Part shown: positions 25,468 through 33,458 of the stretch, piece after piece
Layout of the letters: the number at the start of each line of letters is the position of its first letter
How positions within the stretch are numbered: the first letter of the stretch is position 1
Assembly (NCBI GenBank): GCA_902609095.1
Contig: CACLQQ010000030.1
Coordinates: forward strand, 1-33,458
Length of the DNA stretch: 33,458 nucleotides
Direction of reading: 5' to 3'
From: an uncultured Bacteroidota bacterium
GTDB taxonomy: Bacteria; Bacteroidota; Bacteroidia; Chitinophagales; Saprospiraceae
Notes under the pieces: generated by a model
Told to the model about the DNA's origin: nothing
Database searches by the model: none
What the model saw: the letters and a program-made list of their open reading frames with translations, nothing else
Made by a program: the position numbers and the translations under genes

Positions 25468-26982
25468 ATGAATCATAAGAAAACACTATTGGCCATTCTC
25501 GATGGATGGGGATTAGGTGAAAAACCAGAAGTGGATGCGATAGCACAAGGAGATACTCCCTACTATGATTATCTCATGTCTAATTATCCAAATTCCAAAC
25601 TTATTACTCACGGTTCCGAGGTTGGTCTTCCATTTGGACAAATGGGTAATAGTGAAGTAGGCCATCTCAATATCGGCGCAGGGCGCATAGTTTATCAAGA
25701 GTTGGCTCGTATAAACAAAGCGATTAGTGATAATACTTTACTGAATGAGAAAACTATTCAGAATGCTATATCCTACGCAAAAAAGTTTAACAAACCAGTA
25801 CACTTCATAGGCTTACTATCTGATGGTGGTGTTCACGCACATATCGAACACATGATTGCTCTGATTAATGGTTTTAAATCAGAAGGTATTGACGATTTAC
25901 GCATTCATGCGTTCTTAGATGGGCGCGATACAGATCCTAATGGTGGAGCTGATTATTTAAATAGGTTGATACATGGTACTTCAGATTCAGATCCCTCTAT
26001 TGTATCTGTCATAGGCAGATATTATGCTATGGATCGGGATATGCGCTGGGAACGTATTCAGAGAGCGTACGGCTTAATAGTGAATGGTAAAGGTGTTAAG
26101 ACAGATGATATAATCTCTACAGTACGAGCATATTACAACGAGGATATCACCGATGAGTTTATGGAGCCTATTATACTTGATAGTTCTAAAATCATTCAAG
26201 AAGGTGATGTCGTATTTTTTATAAACTTCAGAACCGATCGTCCTCGAGAGTTGACCATGGCCCTCACTCAACAAGATCTCCCTGAATATGATATGAAAAC
26301 TCTTGACCTTTATTTTGTCACAATGACCGAATACAATCAAGAGTTCAAAGATCTCGACGTAGTATTTACTAAAAACTTACTACCTAAAACACTTGGAGAG
26401 GTATTATCTGAAGCTGGTAGGAGGCAGGTAAGAATCGCAGAAACGGAGAAGTATCCACACGTCACCTTTTTTTTTAATGGAGGGAGGGAAGCGGTCTTCG
26501 ATGGAGAACATAGAATTATGGTTCCTTCTCCTAAGGTTGCCACATACGACTTGCAACCCAAAATGAGTGCGGTCGAAATAACAAATCAAATCTGCGCATA
26601 CATTGACTCTGACATTCCTGATTTTATTTGCCTTAATTATGCTAATGCCGATATGGTGGGACATACTGGTGATTTCGAAGCTGCAAAAATTGCAGTGACC
26701 ACTGTGGATCAATGCTTGAAAAAACTGATTAACACTGCTCTAGAGCAAGATTATCATATCATAGTAATAGCTGATCACGGCAATAGTGATTATATGATTA
26801 ATGAGGATGGCAGTCCTCATACAGCTCATACCACTAATCTTGTCCCCGTAATATACGTGGCTACAGATGTCGAAGAAATAACAGTATCTAATGGTAAACT
26901 TGCGGATATAGCTCCAACATTACTATCACTTATGGATATTAAGATACCAGATGATATGACCGGAAATATTTTAGTCTCATGA
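25468..26982 (+). CDS. gpmI: 2,3-bisphosphoglycerate-independent phosphoglycerate mutase
   Basis: Interconverts 3- and 2-phosphoglycerate in glycolysis and gluconeogenesis, using two metal ions (usually Mn). At 504 residues it is normal length. The N-terminal metal site LDGWG (Asp12) and the catalytic Ser62 in MGNSEVGHLNIGAGR are present. HAFLDGRDTDP, INFRTDRPRE, TEYNQ, NYANADMVGHTG and IADHGNSDYM give the remaining metal and substrate ligands. The gene has its own leader of about 160 bases with a near-match -7 (TATCTTG, 25436-25442). It overlaps the next gene by 4 bases (ATGA), so the two are coupled. Intact. Confidence 0.97.
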   Translation: MNHKKTLLAILDGWGLGEKPEVDAIAQGDTPYYDYLMSNYPNSKLITHGSEVGLPFGQMGNSEVGHLNIGAGRIVYQELARINKAISDNTLLNEKTIQNAISYAKKFNKPVHFIGLLSDGGVHAHIEHMIALINGFKSEGIDDLRIHAFLDGRDTDPNGGADYLNRLIHGTSDSDPSIVSVIGRYYAMDRDMRWERIQRAYGLIVNGKGVKTDDIISTVRAYYNEDITDEFMEPIILDSSKIIQEGDVVFFINFRTDRPRELTMALTQQDLPEYDMKTLDLYFVTMTEYNQEFKDLDVVFTKNLLPKTLGEVLSEAGRRQVRIAETEKYPHVTFFFNGGREAVFDGEHRIMVPSPKVATYDLQPKMSAVEITNQICAYIDSDIPDFICLNYANADMVGHTGDFEAAKIAVTTVDQCLKKLINTALEQDYHIIVIADHGNSDYMINEDGSPHTAHTTNLVPVIYVATDVEEITVSNGKLADIAPTLLSLMDIKIPDDMTGNILVS

Positions 26983-28079
26983 TCAAGTATAAAAACATAT
27001 ATGTCGCCGCAACCAATCAACATGTTGGCAAAACTACCAGCACACTGGGGCTTGTCTCTTGCATGTTACAAAGAGAAATTAACGTAGGCTACTGTAAACC
27101 TGTAGGACAAAAATTTCTAGATTTAAAAAATCTCTATGTCGATAAGGACACTCTATTGTTTGCGGACTTAATCAAATTTGATATCAATCCTGATTATCAT
27201 AGTCCTGTCGTTCTTCCTGGTAAATTAGTGCGAGACTATATAGATAAACCTCAAGATCATGATTTCTATCAAAGAGTAGCTAATGCCCGAAAAGTATTGA
27301 ATCAACATCATGAGTTAACCATATTCGAGGGTACTGGGCATCCAGGCGTAGGGAGTGTTGTGGGCCTTTCGAATGCAGAAGTCGCACATGCCTTACAAGC
27401 ATCCGCTGTCATGATATTAGAGGGAGGCATTGGTAGCACTATTGATAAGTTTCATATGTGTAGTGCTGTTTTTAACCAACGAGGTGTACCGATTATTGGG
27501 GTAATTATTAATAAGATTAGACCAGATAAAATAGAAAAGGTTAAATATTTCTTAAATCGATATTTTGATTCAATTAATATCCCAATTCTTGGTTTTGTGC
27601 CTTATGATGAAAATTTAGCTTACCCGCTCATGAGTACTGTAGCTAATAGTATAAAAGGAAATGTTGTTGAAAATGCAGATTGCCTCGATACTAATAGGGT
27701 AGAAAATATATTATCAGGATCCTCAGTAGATCTAAAAGAACTAAATGAGTATCAAAATAATCTTATCGTAGCCAGTACACGCACAATTGATCGAGCTGTT
27801 AGCCGAATTAATAATTACTCTATATCTAATGATGTTAAAGAATCTTCAGTATCAGGAGTAATTATAACCGGGGAGGGTGATATTTCAATGGAGGTATTGG
27901 ACTTTGTTAACAAGCATAGAATGCCTCTAATTAGAACTAACTTCGACACTTTCGGGGTTGTTATTAATATATCTAAAATAGAGGTAAAAATTAATCGTCA
28001 TACTCCATGGAAAATACAACGGGCTATAGAACTCATTAATTCAAACGTCGACCTGAATCAGATCCTACGTCCTATATAG
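26979..28079 (+). CDS. Orphan phosphotransacetylase N-domain-like P-loop protein with DRTGG-like domain
   Basis: A 366-residue cytosolic protein. The N-terminal part (about 1-230) is a BioD/CobB-like P-loop domain: IYVAATNQHVGKTTS with Walker A GKT at 17-19, CKPVGQ, FEGTGHPGVGS, and VIINKIRPDKIEKV. The rest (about 240-345) resembles a DRTGG regulatory domain (NNLIVASTRTIDRA, GVIITGEGD, MPLIRTNFDTFGVV). This is the arrangement of the N-terminal regulatory half of long phosphotransacetylases (Pta), but no acetyltransferase domain follows. Catalysis is unknown; sensing of nucleotide or metabolite state is an inference from the Pta parallel. It overlaps gpmI by ATGA and is followed by a terminator 24 bases past the stop. 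Confidence 0.8.
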   Translation: MIKYKNIYVAATNQHVGKTTSTLGLVSCMLQREINVGYCKPVGQKFLDLKNLYVDKDTLLFADLIKFDINPDYHSPVVLPGKLVRDYIDKPQDHDFYQRVANARKVLNQHHELTIFEGTGHPGVGSVVGLSNAEVAHALQASAVMILEGGIGSTIDKFHMCSAVFNQRGVPIIGVIINKIRPDKIEKVKYFLNRYFDSINIPILGFVPYDENLAYPLMSTVANSIKGNVVENADCLDTNRVENILSGSSVDLKELNEYQNNLIVASTRTIDRAVSRINNYSISNDVKESSVSGVIITGEGDISMEVLDFVNKHRMPLIRTNFDTFGVVINISKIEVKINRHTPWKIQRAIELINSNVDLNQILRPI

Positions 28080-28103
28080 AAGCATTTAAATCGGGTTAAA
28101 TAG

Positions 28104-28134
28104 AAAAGCAGACTTGTAAGAAGTTTGCTTTTTT
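28104..28134. terminator. Terminator of the gpmI operon, probably bidirectional
   Basis: AAAAGCAGACTT (28104-28115) pairs with AAGTTTGCTTTT (28121-28132) with one G-T pair and a 5-base loop; the T run extends to 28134. The A tract before the left arm gives a shorter T run on the minus strand. Confidence 0.8.
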
Positions 28135-28218
28135 ACATTTCAGCCATGACCGACCTAATCTCATTTCGTTACAATTAGGTATTCTTAGGAATTATCAGAT
28201 CAGCTAATTTCGATTGTA

Positions 28219-28226
28219 CAAAGGTA
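28219..28226 (-). promoter_or_regulatory. Possible minus-strand -7 box
   Basis: On the minus strand this reads TACCTTTG, an exact TAnnTTTG match. No clear -33 TTG is visible. Transcription from here would reach the hairpin at 28104-28132 after roughly 100 bases. Confidence 0.3.
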
Positions 28227-28368
28227 TCTCACGAAAACAGATTATTATTGTGATAATCTTTAATATTGTGCGAATAGTAATTTTGATTATTTCAATATCA
28301 ATTTTTGTAATACCTTGTTAATCAATTAAATATATAAAGAAGTATGTGTATTTTCGTGCAAAAATAGC

Positions 28369-28403
28369 ATTGGGCTTATCCTTGATATAAGGACAAACCC
28401 AAT
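28369..28403 (-). terminator. Terminator of the 15-codon minus-strand ORF
   Basis: Arms 28369-28383 and 28389-28403 pair at 13 of 15 positions around a 5-base loop (ATTGGG with CCCAAT outermost, TCCTT with AAGGA innermost). On the minus strand the hairpin is followed by GC, TA and five T's (TATTTTTG); on the plus strand there is no T run, so it points minus. Confidence 0.6.
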
Positions 28404-28423
28404 ACTGAATTGATCATGGTTGA

Positions 28424-28471
28424 TTACACTTCGTCCATATCATGCGTGATGATAAAATTTGAATCTCTCAT
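28424..28471 (-). CDS. Possible 15-residue ORF (MRDSNFIITHDMDEV)
   Basis: ATG 28471-28469 to TAA 28426-28424 encodes MRDSNFIITHDMDEV, followed after 20 bases by the hairpin at 28369-28403. The stop of the preceding in-frame codon run is only a few codons upstream, so this is not the tail of a larger gene. The short distance from stop to terminator and the lack of any larger minus-strand gene argue for a small transcription unit, either a peptide or a small RNA. No consensus -7 box was found upstream. Coding potential of 15 codons cannot be shown from one sequence. Confidence 0.25.
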   Translation of the reverse strand: MRDSNFIITHDMDEV

Positions 28472-28665
28472 TGTTAATGTTAGAAAAGGTTAAACAATAT
28501 GAGTCAAAGTTTACACATAGCTATTTAAATTAAAATGTACACACCCTAATTTTTATATACGTTTATTAATTACACATTTTGAATAGATAGATTCTATAAT
28601 CATCTAATTATTAATTTATTATGAAAAGCTTGTAAAGCAATAATTAACATATTGTAAAGTCTATT

Positions 28666-30164
28666 ATGTACATGTTATATGAGTTAGTCAGGATAATAGT
28701 GGACAGTCTCGATATTAAAAAAACAGATTGGCATCTTGCGATTGATCAAATAAATGTCCGTAATAAAGAGATACAAACGAAGACCAGGTCTAAAGACAAG
28801 GAAGGAAGAATACTTGGTAGCCCAAGAATTGGGATATCAAGAGAAGCAGGATCCCAATTATAGACGCTATAAACGACAAACTAAGAATTTCTTGTTCGAG
28901 ATGATTCTCAGATATAGTCCTGAAAAAACCAAGATCAGTTTCCAAAAAGCCTACTATCAAACTCAGAAACTCTTTGATTTTTTTACATACTTAGAGGTCT
29001 TGGTAATTCCGGTATGGCATTGAGATTAGCCAAGCAATTGGTAAGAACTTGTAAGTATTACTATTTCAATGAAATGATCTTTGAACTTAGTAGATATTTA
29101 GGTAGATACTATTCTAACAATGAGCTTAATGTGAAACAAGCCAATGAATTCTTCAGCCAGGCAGAAGAGGCTCTCAAACTCATAGACTTGGAATTTAAAA
29201 TCGAACATGAATACTCTGAATATGTAAATCATTTCATAAATAATAAAAGCATCAAACCTATAAAAGGATTAGAAGCACTAGAGGCTCTCAAGACTTTTGA
29301 CAATCCAAGCGATCATTCTATTGATTCATTTAATTATCAACTATTCTATTATAGGCTGGGGACTCTGGGTGCTGAAGAAGCAGGGGACTTTCGCAAACCC
29401 TTTTATTCGCGTCTAAAGGCTATGATTATTTTCAAGCCTTACATTTTGACCATGGAACGGCTAAAATTATTTTCATGTCTACTATGGCTCAATATTATCT
29501 CAAGCTGTGCCAATTAGCCCAAGCTAGGAGCATAGTAGTTGACACTCTAATTCTTCAGAAAAAAGGAAAAACCAATTGGTTTATATCTAAAAAATTCCTC
29601 GTTCAAATTGAAATACACAGTAAAAACTATAACTCTGCTTTATAGCACTATTTAGAAATATTTAACCATAAAAACCTGAGGAATATCCCCGAGGATATAC
29701 AGAGTACCATTAAACTTATAGGAGCCTATTTAGAATTTATACGCCTGACCAATGAAATAACTATTGGTCCTGTCCCAACCAGATTTAGGATCAATCGATT
29801 CGTTAAAGTAGTACCTAAATTCAGCGCTGATAAAAGAGGAATGCGTATTCCTCTAATCATAGTACAACTACTCTATAATATCTATGATAAGAATTATTAC
29901 GCTATAGAGAACAGAATCTTTGTCTTGAAAGATTATTGCAGTAGAAATCTCATGAGGAAAAGTGAAAACTTTCGATCCAACTGCTTTATAAAAATGCTAT
30001 TACTCATGCCTACAAATAGCTTTAATCCTATAGCCGCAAAGAGAAAAACTAATAATCTTCTTCGACGTCTATCAGAAGTTCCCTGTGAACTATCTAACCA
30101 ACCCTCAAAAGTAGGGGTCATCCCATATGAAGACTTATGGGCCATCATTCTGAAGTATCTATAA
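28666..30164 (+). pseudogene. Broken large repeat-type protein gene of Saprospiraceae
   Basis: Four frame segments join into one gene of about 500 codons. The start MYMLYELVRIIVDSL (28666) is followed, after a shift between about 28750 and 28810, by EEYLVAQELGYQEKQDPNYRR ... FDFFTYL. A shift near 28990 leads to RGLGNSGMALRLAKQL ... RLKAMIIF, and one near 29435 leads to ALHFDHGTAKIIFMSTMAQYY. That last frame meets TAG 29643-29645 and then stays open (HYLEIFNHKNLRNIP ... FRSNCFIKMLLLMP ... GVIPYEDLWAIILKYL) to the natural stop. The pattern matches, from memory, a helical family of unknown function that is multicopy in Saprospiraceae. At least three frameshifts plus one nonsense codon: inactive as read. 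It lies after AT-rich DNA and converges on the DUF4920 gene. Confidence 0.75.
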
Positions 30165-30198
30165 GCCCCTAAAAGGCGTAGGAAGATGAAGTACGATT

Positions 30199-30669
30199 TT
30201 ACTCAAAGATGATTACGCCGTTAGCCATCATTTTGAGTTCCATTTTAGGTTCGGTAATAGCGGCAATTTCTTCTTCTGACGCTCCTTCGTCTTCTGCATA
30301 ATGCCTTAACTCATCAACTGGGGTGATGGTATTGCTTAAAACACCAGAAACAATTACGCTTTTGCCTGAAACATCCTTAGGTACAAAAAATCCATAATCT
30401 TTAAATTTTACAAATATATTTTCATCAGTGTTGTCAACTACATTCATCCAACACCCTTTGGCCTGACAAACAGACTCTATAGTCCCCTTAATCTTTACAA
30501 TTTTCTCATCACCATCTTCAAGATCCACTATACTTTTAGATATGCCTATGGCATTAGTAGATCCAATCTTATCTCCGAAATATATTTTGCCATCGACCAC
30601 TTCTTTTGGAGATTTAGAATTGCATGAGAGCACTATAATGGCAACAATAATATATAGATATATTTTCAT
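30199..30669 (-). CDS. DUF4920 lipoprotein
   Basis: A 156-residue lipoprotein from ATG 30669. That start gives MKIYLYIIVAIIVLSC with lipobox VLSC; a longer frame to 30732 only adds a tail without signal features. The mature part has the DUF4920 pattern: IKGTIESVCQAKGCWM, FVKFKDYGFFVPKDVSGK, VSGVLSNT, VDELRHYAEDEG, SEEEIAAITEPK. The CxxxxCW element with two Cys may bind metal or be redox active, an inference. Function unknown. It is divergent from rpsF and shares the 30670-30785 promoter region with it. Confidence 0.87.
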   Translation of the reverse strand: MKIYLYIIVAIIVLSCNSKSPKEVVDGKIYFGDKIGSTNAIGISKSIVDLEDGDEKIVKIKGTIESVCQAKGCWMNVVDNTDENIFVKFKDYGFFVPKDVSGKSVIVSGVLSNTITPVDELRHYAEDEGASEEEIAAITEPKMELKMMANGVIIFE

Positions 30670-30739
30670 CTGTTTTTTTTTATCAAAAATACAGGGTATT
30701 AGTATTTCATGGGCTATTTCTATTTGATTCAAAAAACAT

Positions 30740-30747
30740 TACTTTTG
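30740..30747 (+). promoter_or_regulatory. Bacteroidota -7 box of rpsF operon
   Basis: TACTTTTG is an exact TAnnTTTG match, 39 bases before the rpsF ATG. TTTG at 30723-30726 is too close to be a good -33 element, so only the -7 is claimed. Confidence 0.6.
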
Positions 30748-30785
30748 CGCTCCATTTTTGGAAAAATTCTTAACATAATTTTTTA

Positions 30786-31229
30786 ATGAGACAATATGAA
30801 GTCACTTTCATCGTCGATCCCGTTCTGTCAGGCGATGAAATCAAATCGACAGCTAAGACTTATGAAGACATGCTCAAAACTGAAGGAGCAGTCATCGTAA
30901 ATATCAATGATATGGGTCTTAGACAATTAGCCTACCCGATCAACAAGAGATCTTCGGGTATATACTTTTGTACAGAGTTCCAGGTAGAGAATGGCTCAAT
31001 GATCTCTAAATTAGAGTTAGCATTAAGAAGAGATGAGCGCATCATGAGATTCTTAACTGTAAAACTTGACAAGTATGGTGTAAAGTATAACGAGGACAAA
31101 AGAAACGGTCTAATCGGAAAAGTACAGAAACCAGAAAAGAAAAGTGCAAAGAAAGATTCCCGTAAGCCTGAACCTAAGAAAGTTGTTAAACCTGCCCCAG
31201 CTCCTGTAGTGGTACAAAAAGAAGAATAA
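30786..31229 (+). CDS. rpsF: 30S ribosomal protein bS6
   Basis: Small-subunit protein that pairs with bS18 on the platform of the 30S. Residues 1-95 are the ferredoxin-like core: [48 protein letters not shown] Lys/Pro/Ala-rich tail of about 40 residues follows ([30 protein letters not shown]), longer than in E. coli but of a kind seen in other phyla. First gene of rpsF-rpsR-rplI; rpsR starts 3 bases later. Intact. Confidence 0.96.
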   Translation: MRQYEVTFIVDPVLSGDEIKSTAKTYEDMLKTEGAVIVNINDMGLRQLAYPINKRSSGIYFCTEFQVENGSMISKLELALRRDERIMRFLTVKLDKYGVKYNEDKRNGLIGKVQKPEKKSAKKDSRKPEPKKVVKPAPAPVVVQKEE

Positions 31230-31231
31230 TA

Positions 31232-31498
31232 ATGGCATCTAGAGACGATATAAAGTTCTTAAGTAATCCTAACATTGGATCAAAGAAGAAGAAGTACTGT
31301 AGATTCAAAAAATATGGTATTAAGCATATTGATTATAAGGATCCTGACTTCTTATTACAGTTCATTAATGAACAAGGTAAATTGTTGCCAAGAAGAATCA
31401 CAGGTAACTCATTAAAGTATCAAAAAAGAGTGGCTATTGCTGTGAAAAGAGCAAGACACTTAGCGCTACTACCTTACGTAGCAGATTTATTGAAATAA
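31232..31498 (+). CDS. rpsR: 30S ribosomal protein bS18
   Basis: An 88-residue small-subunit protein. Core motifs are [36 protein letters not shown], and [20 protein letters not shown], all standard for bS18. It binds next to bS6 on the 30S platform. It lies in an operon between rpsF and rplI with very short gaps. Intact. Confidence 0.97.
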   Translation: MASRDDIKFLSNPNIGSKKKKYCRFKKYGIKHIDYKDPDFLLQFINEQGKLLPRRITGNSLKYQKRVAIAVKRARHLALLPYVADLLK

Positions 31499-31519
31499 CT
31501 TTTAAAATTTAAGATAATC

Positions 31520-31966
31520 ATGGAAATTATTCTATTAAAAGATATGGGTACACTCGGTGACAAGTACGAAGTGGTACAGGTTAAAAATGGTTACGGTAGA
31601 AATTATCTTATACCAAAAGGTTTAGCAGTAATTGCTAATACACCAAACATGAAAAAACTTGACGACATCATAGCTAAAGAAACTGCGGCGGAAGAGGCAA
31701 GAGTTGATGAGTTCAAAGCGATGATTGAAAAACTTGCAGGGCAAACAATTAAAATAGGTGTGAAAGCAGGAACAAGTGGAAAAATATTTGGTAGCGTGAC
31801 CAGCATTCAAGTTGTTAATGCCATCAAAGAGCAATTCAAACTCGAGATACCTCGTAAGAAAATTATTCTACCAGAAGAATTGAAAGAAATAGGAACTTAC
31901 TTAGCTGAGATCGTACTACACGATCAAGCTAAGGGTAAAATGACATTAGATTTAGTTCAGGAGTAA
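31520..31966 (+). CDS. rplI: 50S ribosomal protein bL9
   Basis: A 148-residue large-subunit protein. The N-terminal RNA-binding domain has MEIILLKDMGTLG and VKNGYGRNYLIPKGLA. A long connecting helix (about 40-75) and the C-terminal domain (GKIFGSVTSIQVVNAI, PRKKIILPEELKEIGTY) complete the usual structure. Third gene of the rpsF operon, closed by a terminator 26 bases past the stop. Intact. Confidence 0.97.
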   Translation: MEIILLKDMGTLGDKYEVVQVKNGYGRNYLIPKGLAVIANTPNMKKLDDIIAKETAAEEARVDEFKAMIEKLAGQTIKIGVKAGTSGKIFGSVTSIQVVNAIKEQFKLEIPRKKIILPEELKEIGTYLAEIVLHDQAKGKMTLDLVQE

Positions 31967-31992
31967 TTTCCTCAATTAAACCTAATTATAAG

Positions 31993-32026
31993 AAGCATGA
32001 TCGTCTGTAGATAATCATGCTTTTTT
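31993..32026. terminator. Terminator between rplI and the convergent metallopeptidase gene
   Basis: AAGCATGAT (31993-32001) pairs with ATCATGCTT (32014-32022) around a 12-base loop, with T's to 32026. It is five bases from the convergent stop at 32031, so it may serve both directions. Confidence 0.75.
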
Positions 32027-32030
32027 AATT

Positions 32031-32774
32031 TCAATAGCTACAAGTATGTCCATAAGTCTTTAACCAGGTCTCATGCTCCTTATAATTAGGCATAACAGAT
32101 TCAACTAAGCTCCAATATTTGGCACTATGATTGAACTCTTTGAGATGTGCTAATTCATGTACGAATACATAGTCCTGTACTTCGAAAGGAGCTAATAAGG
32201 TTCTCGTAGATATATTAATGTTACCGCTGGATGAACAACTCCCCCAGTTACTTTTATTATTCTTTAACCTCACTCTTTCAATGCACTCTTGGAAAAACTG
32301 ATCATTCAGTTCAGCGATTCTATGAGTCACACGCAATAGCTGATCTTGGCCCACTATACGAGAAACCAGTGATTCGATAGTTTTACTTCTTTTATGCTTC
32401 TCTTTGATTGTGTTATTGTATTTGATCTCAATGGTGTCATGGTCAATCAATCGAGCCATAGAAGTCTTTCGTTCTTGAGACAATAATTTCAATTGATAAG
32501 TCTTATTAGGAAGATTGACTAAATCTCCATTTTGATACTCTTTGACCAGGAATCTCTTTTTAATCTCTGGATGAGCATACAGCTGTTGGGATATCCAATT
32601 AATTGCCCAAGCCCTAAATGGCTTTTTCAATACAGTGCCCCCAATTATTGGAACCCGAAGAATTACCTTATCCTTATTTATCGCAACGCGATTACTTTTA
32701 CGCCATTCTTGAACTATACGTACAGGTATCTCAATCCCGTTTACCCTCCAGATCGTATCAGTAGTTTTAGCCAT
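32031..32774 (-). CDS. YgjP/DUF45-type zinc metallopeptidase
   Basis: A 247-residue soluble protein of the M48-related DUF45 (YgjP-like) family. The zinc motif HELAH is at 206-210 in YVFVHELAHLKEFNHSAKYW, followed by the third ligand region (NHS, His216). Upstream is the characteristic SNWGSCSSSGNI (about 175-186). The N-terminal part (about 1-130) is beta-rich. Substrate unknown; members are sometimes linked to DNA-processing systems, but no such neighbour is seen here. Its ATG overlaps the end of serC by 8 bases, suggesting co-transcription. Intact. Confidence 0.88.
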   Translation of the reverse strand: MAKTTDTIWRVNGIEIPVRIVQEWRKSNRVAINKDKVILRVPIIGGTVLKKPFRAWAINWISQQLYAHPEIKKRFLVKEYQNGDLVNLPNKTYQLKLLSQERKTSMARLIDHDTIEIKYNNTIKEKHKRSKTIESLVSRIVGQDQLLRVTHRIAELNDQFFQECIERVRLKNNKSNWGSCSSSGNINISTRTLLAPFEVQDYVFVHELAHLKEFNHSAKYWSLVESVMPNYKEHETWLKTYGHTCSY

Positions 32775-33458
32775 ATTTGGCTTCGAAACTCTTTATAACA
32801 TCACATAAGGTACTAACACCTTCAAGAGGCATAGCATTATAAATCGATGCTCTAAATCCTCCTACTGAGCGATGACCTTTGATACTCATACATCCCGCAT
32901 CTGCAGCTAGATCAATGAATGATTGCTCCAAATCTCGCTTCTTAATCAAGAAGGTAACATTCATAAGAGAGCGATCCTCTTGATCAACAGGACTATAGAA
33001 CAAATCACTCTTATCCAATGTACTATATAATAAATTAGCTTTCTCTTGACTAATCTTTTGCATATTTACTACGCCCCCATGAGCCTTAACCCAGCGCATA
33101 GTCAACATACTCACATATATGGCAAATACTGGTGGAGTGTTAAACATGGACGACTTCCCAATATGAGTTTGATAATCCAACATAGTTGGAACTTCTCGAC
33201 TTTGGCCATTCATCATATCCTTGTTTAACAGGACTAAAGTAGTTCCTGCAGGTCCCATATTCTTTTGAGCTCCAGCATAGATCATCCCATATCTATCAAC
33301 ATCAATAGGTTTACTAAATATATTAGATGACATATCTGCTATGAATGGAACCTTAGTATCTGGTAAAGCATGATATTCGGTTCCAAATATGGTGTTATTC
33401 GATGTGATATGAAGGTATTTCAGATCTTCAGGAATATCATATCCTTTGGGGATATAAT
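32767..33458 (-). CDS. serC: Phosphoserine aminotransferase, C-terminal part
   Basis: The frame runs from the right edge to the stop at 32767, giving about 230 of roughly 360 residues; the 5' end is outside the window. The PLP-binding Lys is in IYAGAQKNMGPAG. SSNIFSKPIDV, TPPVFAIYV and the family's C-terminal GHRSVGGFRASIYNAMP are present. The enzyme makes phosphoserine from 3-phosphohydroxypyruvate and glutamate in serine synthesis and can act in pyridoxal phosphate synthesis. The frame is open in all that is visible. Confidence 0.95.
   Translation of the reverse strand, partial: YIPKGYDIPEDLKYLHITSNNTIFGTEYHALPDTKVPFIADMSSNIFSKPIDVDRYGMIYAGAQKNMGPAGTTLVLLNKDMMNGQSREVPTMLDYQTHIGKSSMFNTPPVFAIYVSMLTMRWVKAHGGVVNMQKISQEKANLLYSTLDKSDLFYSPVDQEDRSLMNVTFLIKKRDLEQSFIDLAADAGCMSIKGHRSVGGFRASIYNAMPLEGVSTLCDVIKSFEAKYG

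Larger units (their letters stand above)
28080..28665. other. AT-rich intergenic region with candidate small transcripts
   Basis: It holds the terminator of the gpmI operon, a minus-strand -7 box aimed at that terminator, a 15-codon minus-strand ORF with its own hairpin, and very AT-rich sequence (28500-28660) with no visible gene. Short inverted repeats (CCTAAT...ATTAGG near 28160-28185, GATTAT...ATAATC near 28240-28260) are weak. Confidence 0.5.

Noticed and set aside
28359..28366. Minus-strand TATTTTTG as a second promoter
   Set aside because: It coincides with the T run of the hairpin at 28369-28403 and has no -33 element; the terminator reading is simpler.
227..33458. CRISPR arrays, insertion sequences, toxin-antitoxin pairs or phage genes
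   Set aside because: No regularly spaced repeats, transposase motifs (DDE, HUH) or recognisable toxin, antitoxin or capsid proteins were seen on either strand.

Overview
The window comes from an AT-rich member of the Bacteroidota, most likely Saprospirales/Saprospiraceae. Supporting signs are the gene orders rimP-nusA-infB and rpsF-rpsR-rplI, TAnnTTTG-type -7 boxes upstream of rimP and rpsF, DUF4920 and DUF4783-like proteins, a FISUMP-type C-terminus, and several secreted or TPR-like families that I associate with Saprospiraceae. Placement is by pattern recall, not by a search.

Layout. 1-226 is the tail of a FISUMP-domain protein. 227-787 is non-coding. 788-1582 is an OmpA-like lipoprotein. 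A minus-strand block (1642-4581) holds an acyl-ACP thioesterase, a VanY-like lipoprotein and a conserved cytosolic-looking protein split by one in-frame TAA. 4582-6177 holds relics of two membrane or envelope genes. Then come mnmG, a secreted lineage-type protein and a broken TPR-type gene. Next are a broken M43 metalloprotease lipoprotein (minus), an intact LytS/LytTR two-component pair, and a minus-strand block of a BaiN-like flavoprotein, uvrA and a purine nucleoside phosphorylase. The rimP-nusA-infB operon follows, with a hairpin leader and a downstream TIGR02757 gene that lacks a normal start codon. After this come a DUF4783-like protein, gpmI translationally coupled to an orphan Pta-N-like P-loop protein, an AT-rich gap with two possible small transcripts, and a large relic gene (28666-30164). 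The window ends with a DUF4920 lipoprotein, rpsF-rpsR-rplI, a YgjP-like metallopeptidase and the 3' part of serC.

The strongest theme is uneven decay. Translation, repair and central-metabolism genes are intact, whereas envelope, secreted and lineage-specific genes carry nonsense codons and one-base frameshifts (about six genes or gene remnants). The intact genes end in ordinary stops, so recoding is unlikely. This fits ongoing gene loss in a host- or niche-restricted lineage; sequencing error is the main alternative. I did not find a clear novel defence or mobile system. The best candidates for something undescribed are the 15-codon ORF with its own terminator at 28369-28471 and the hairpin leader of the rimP operon.
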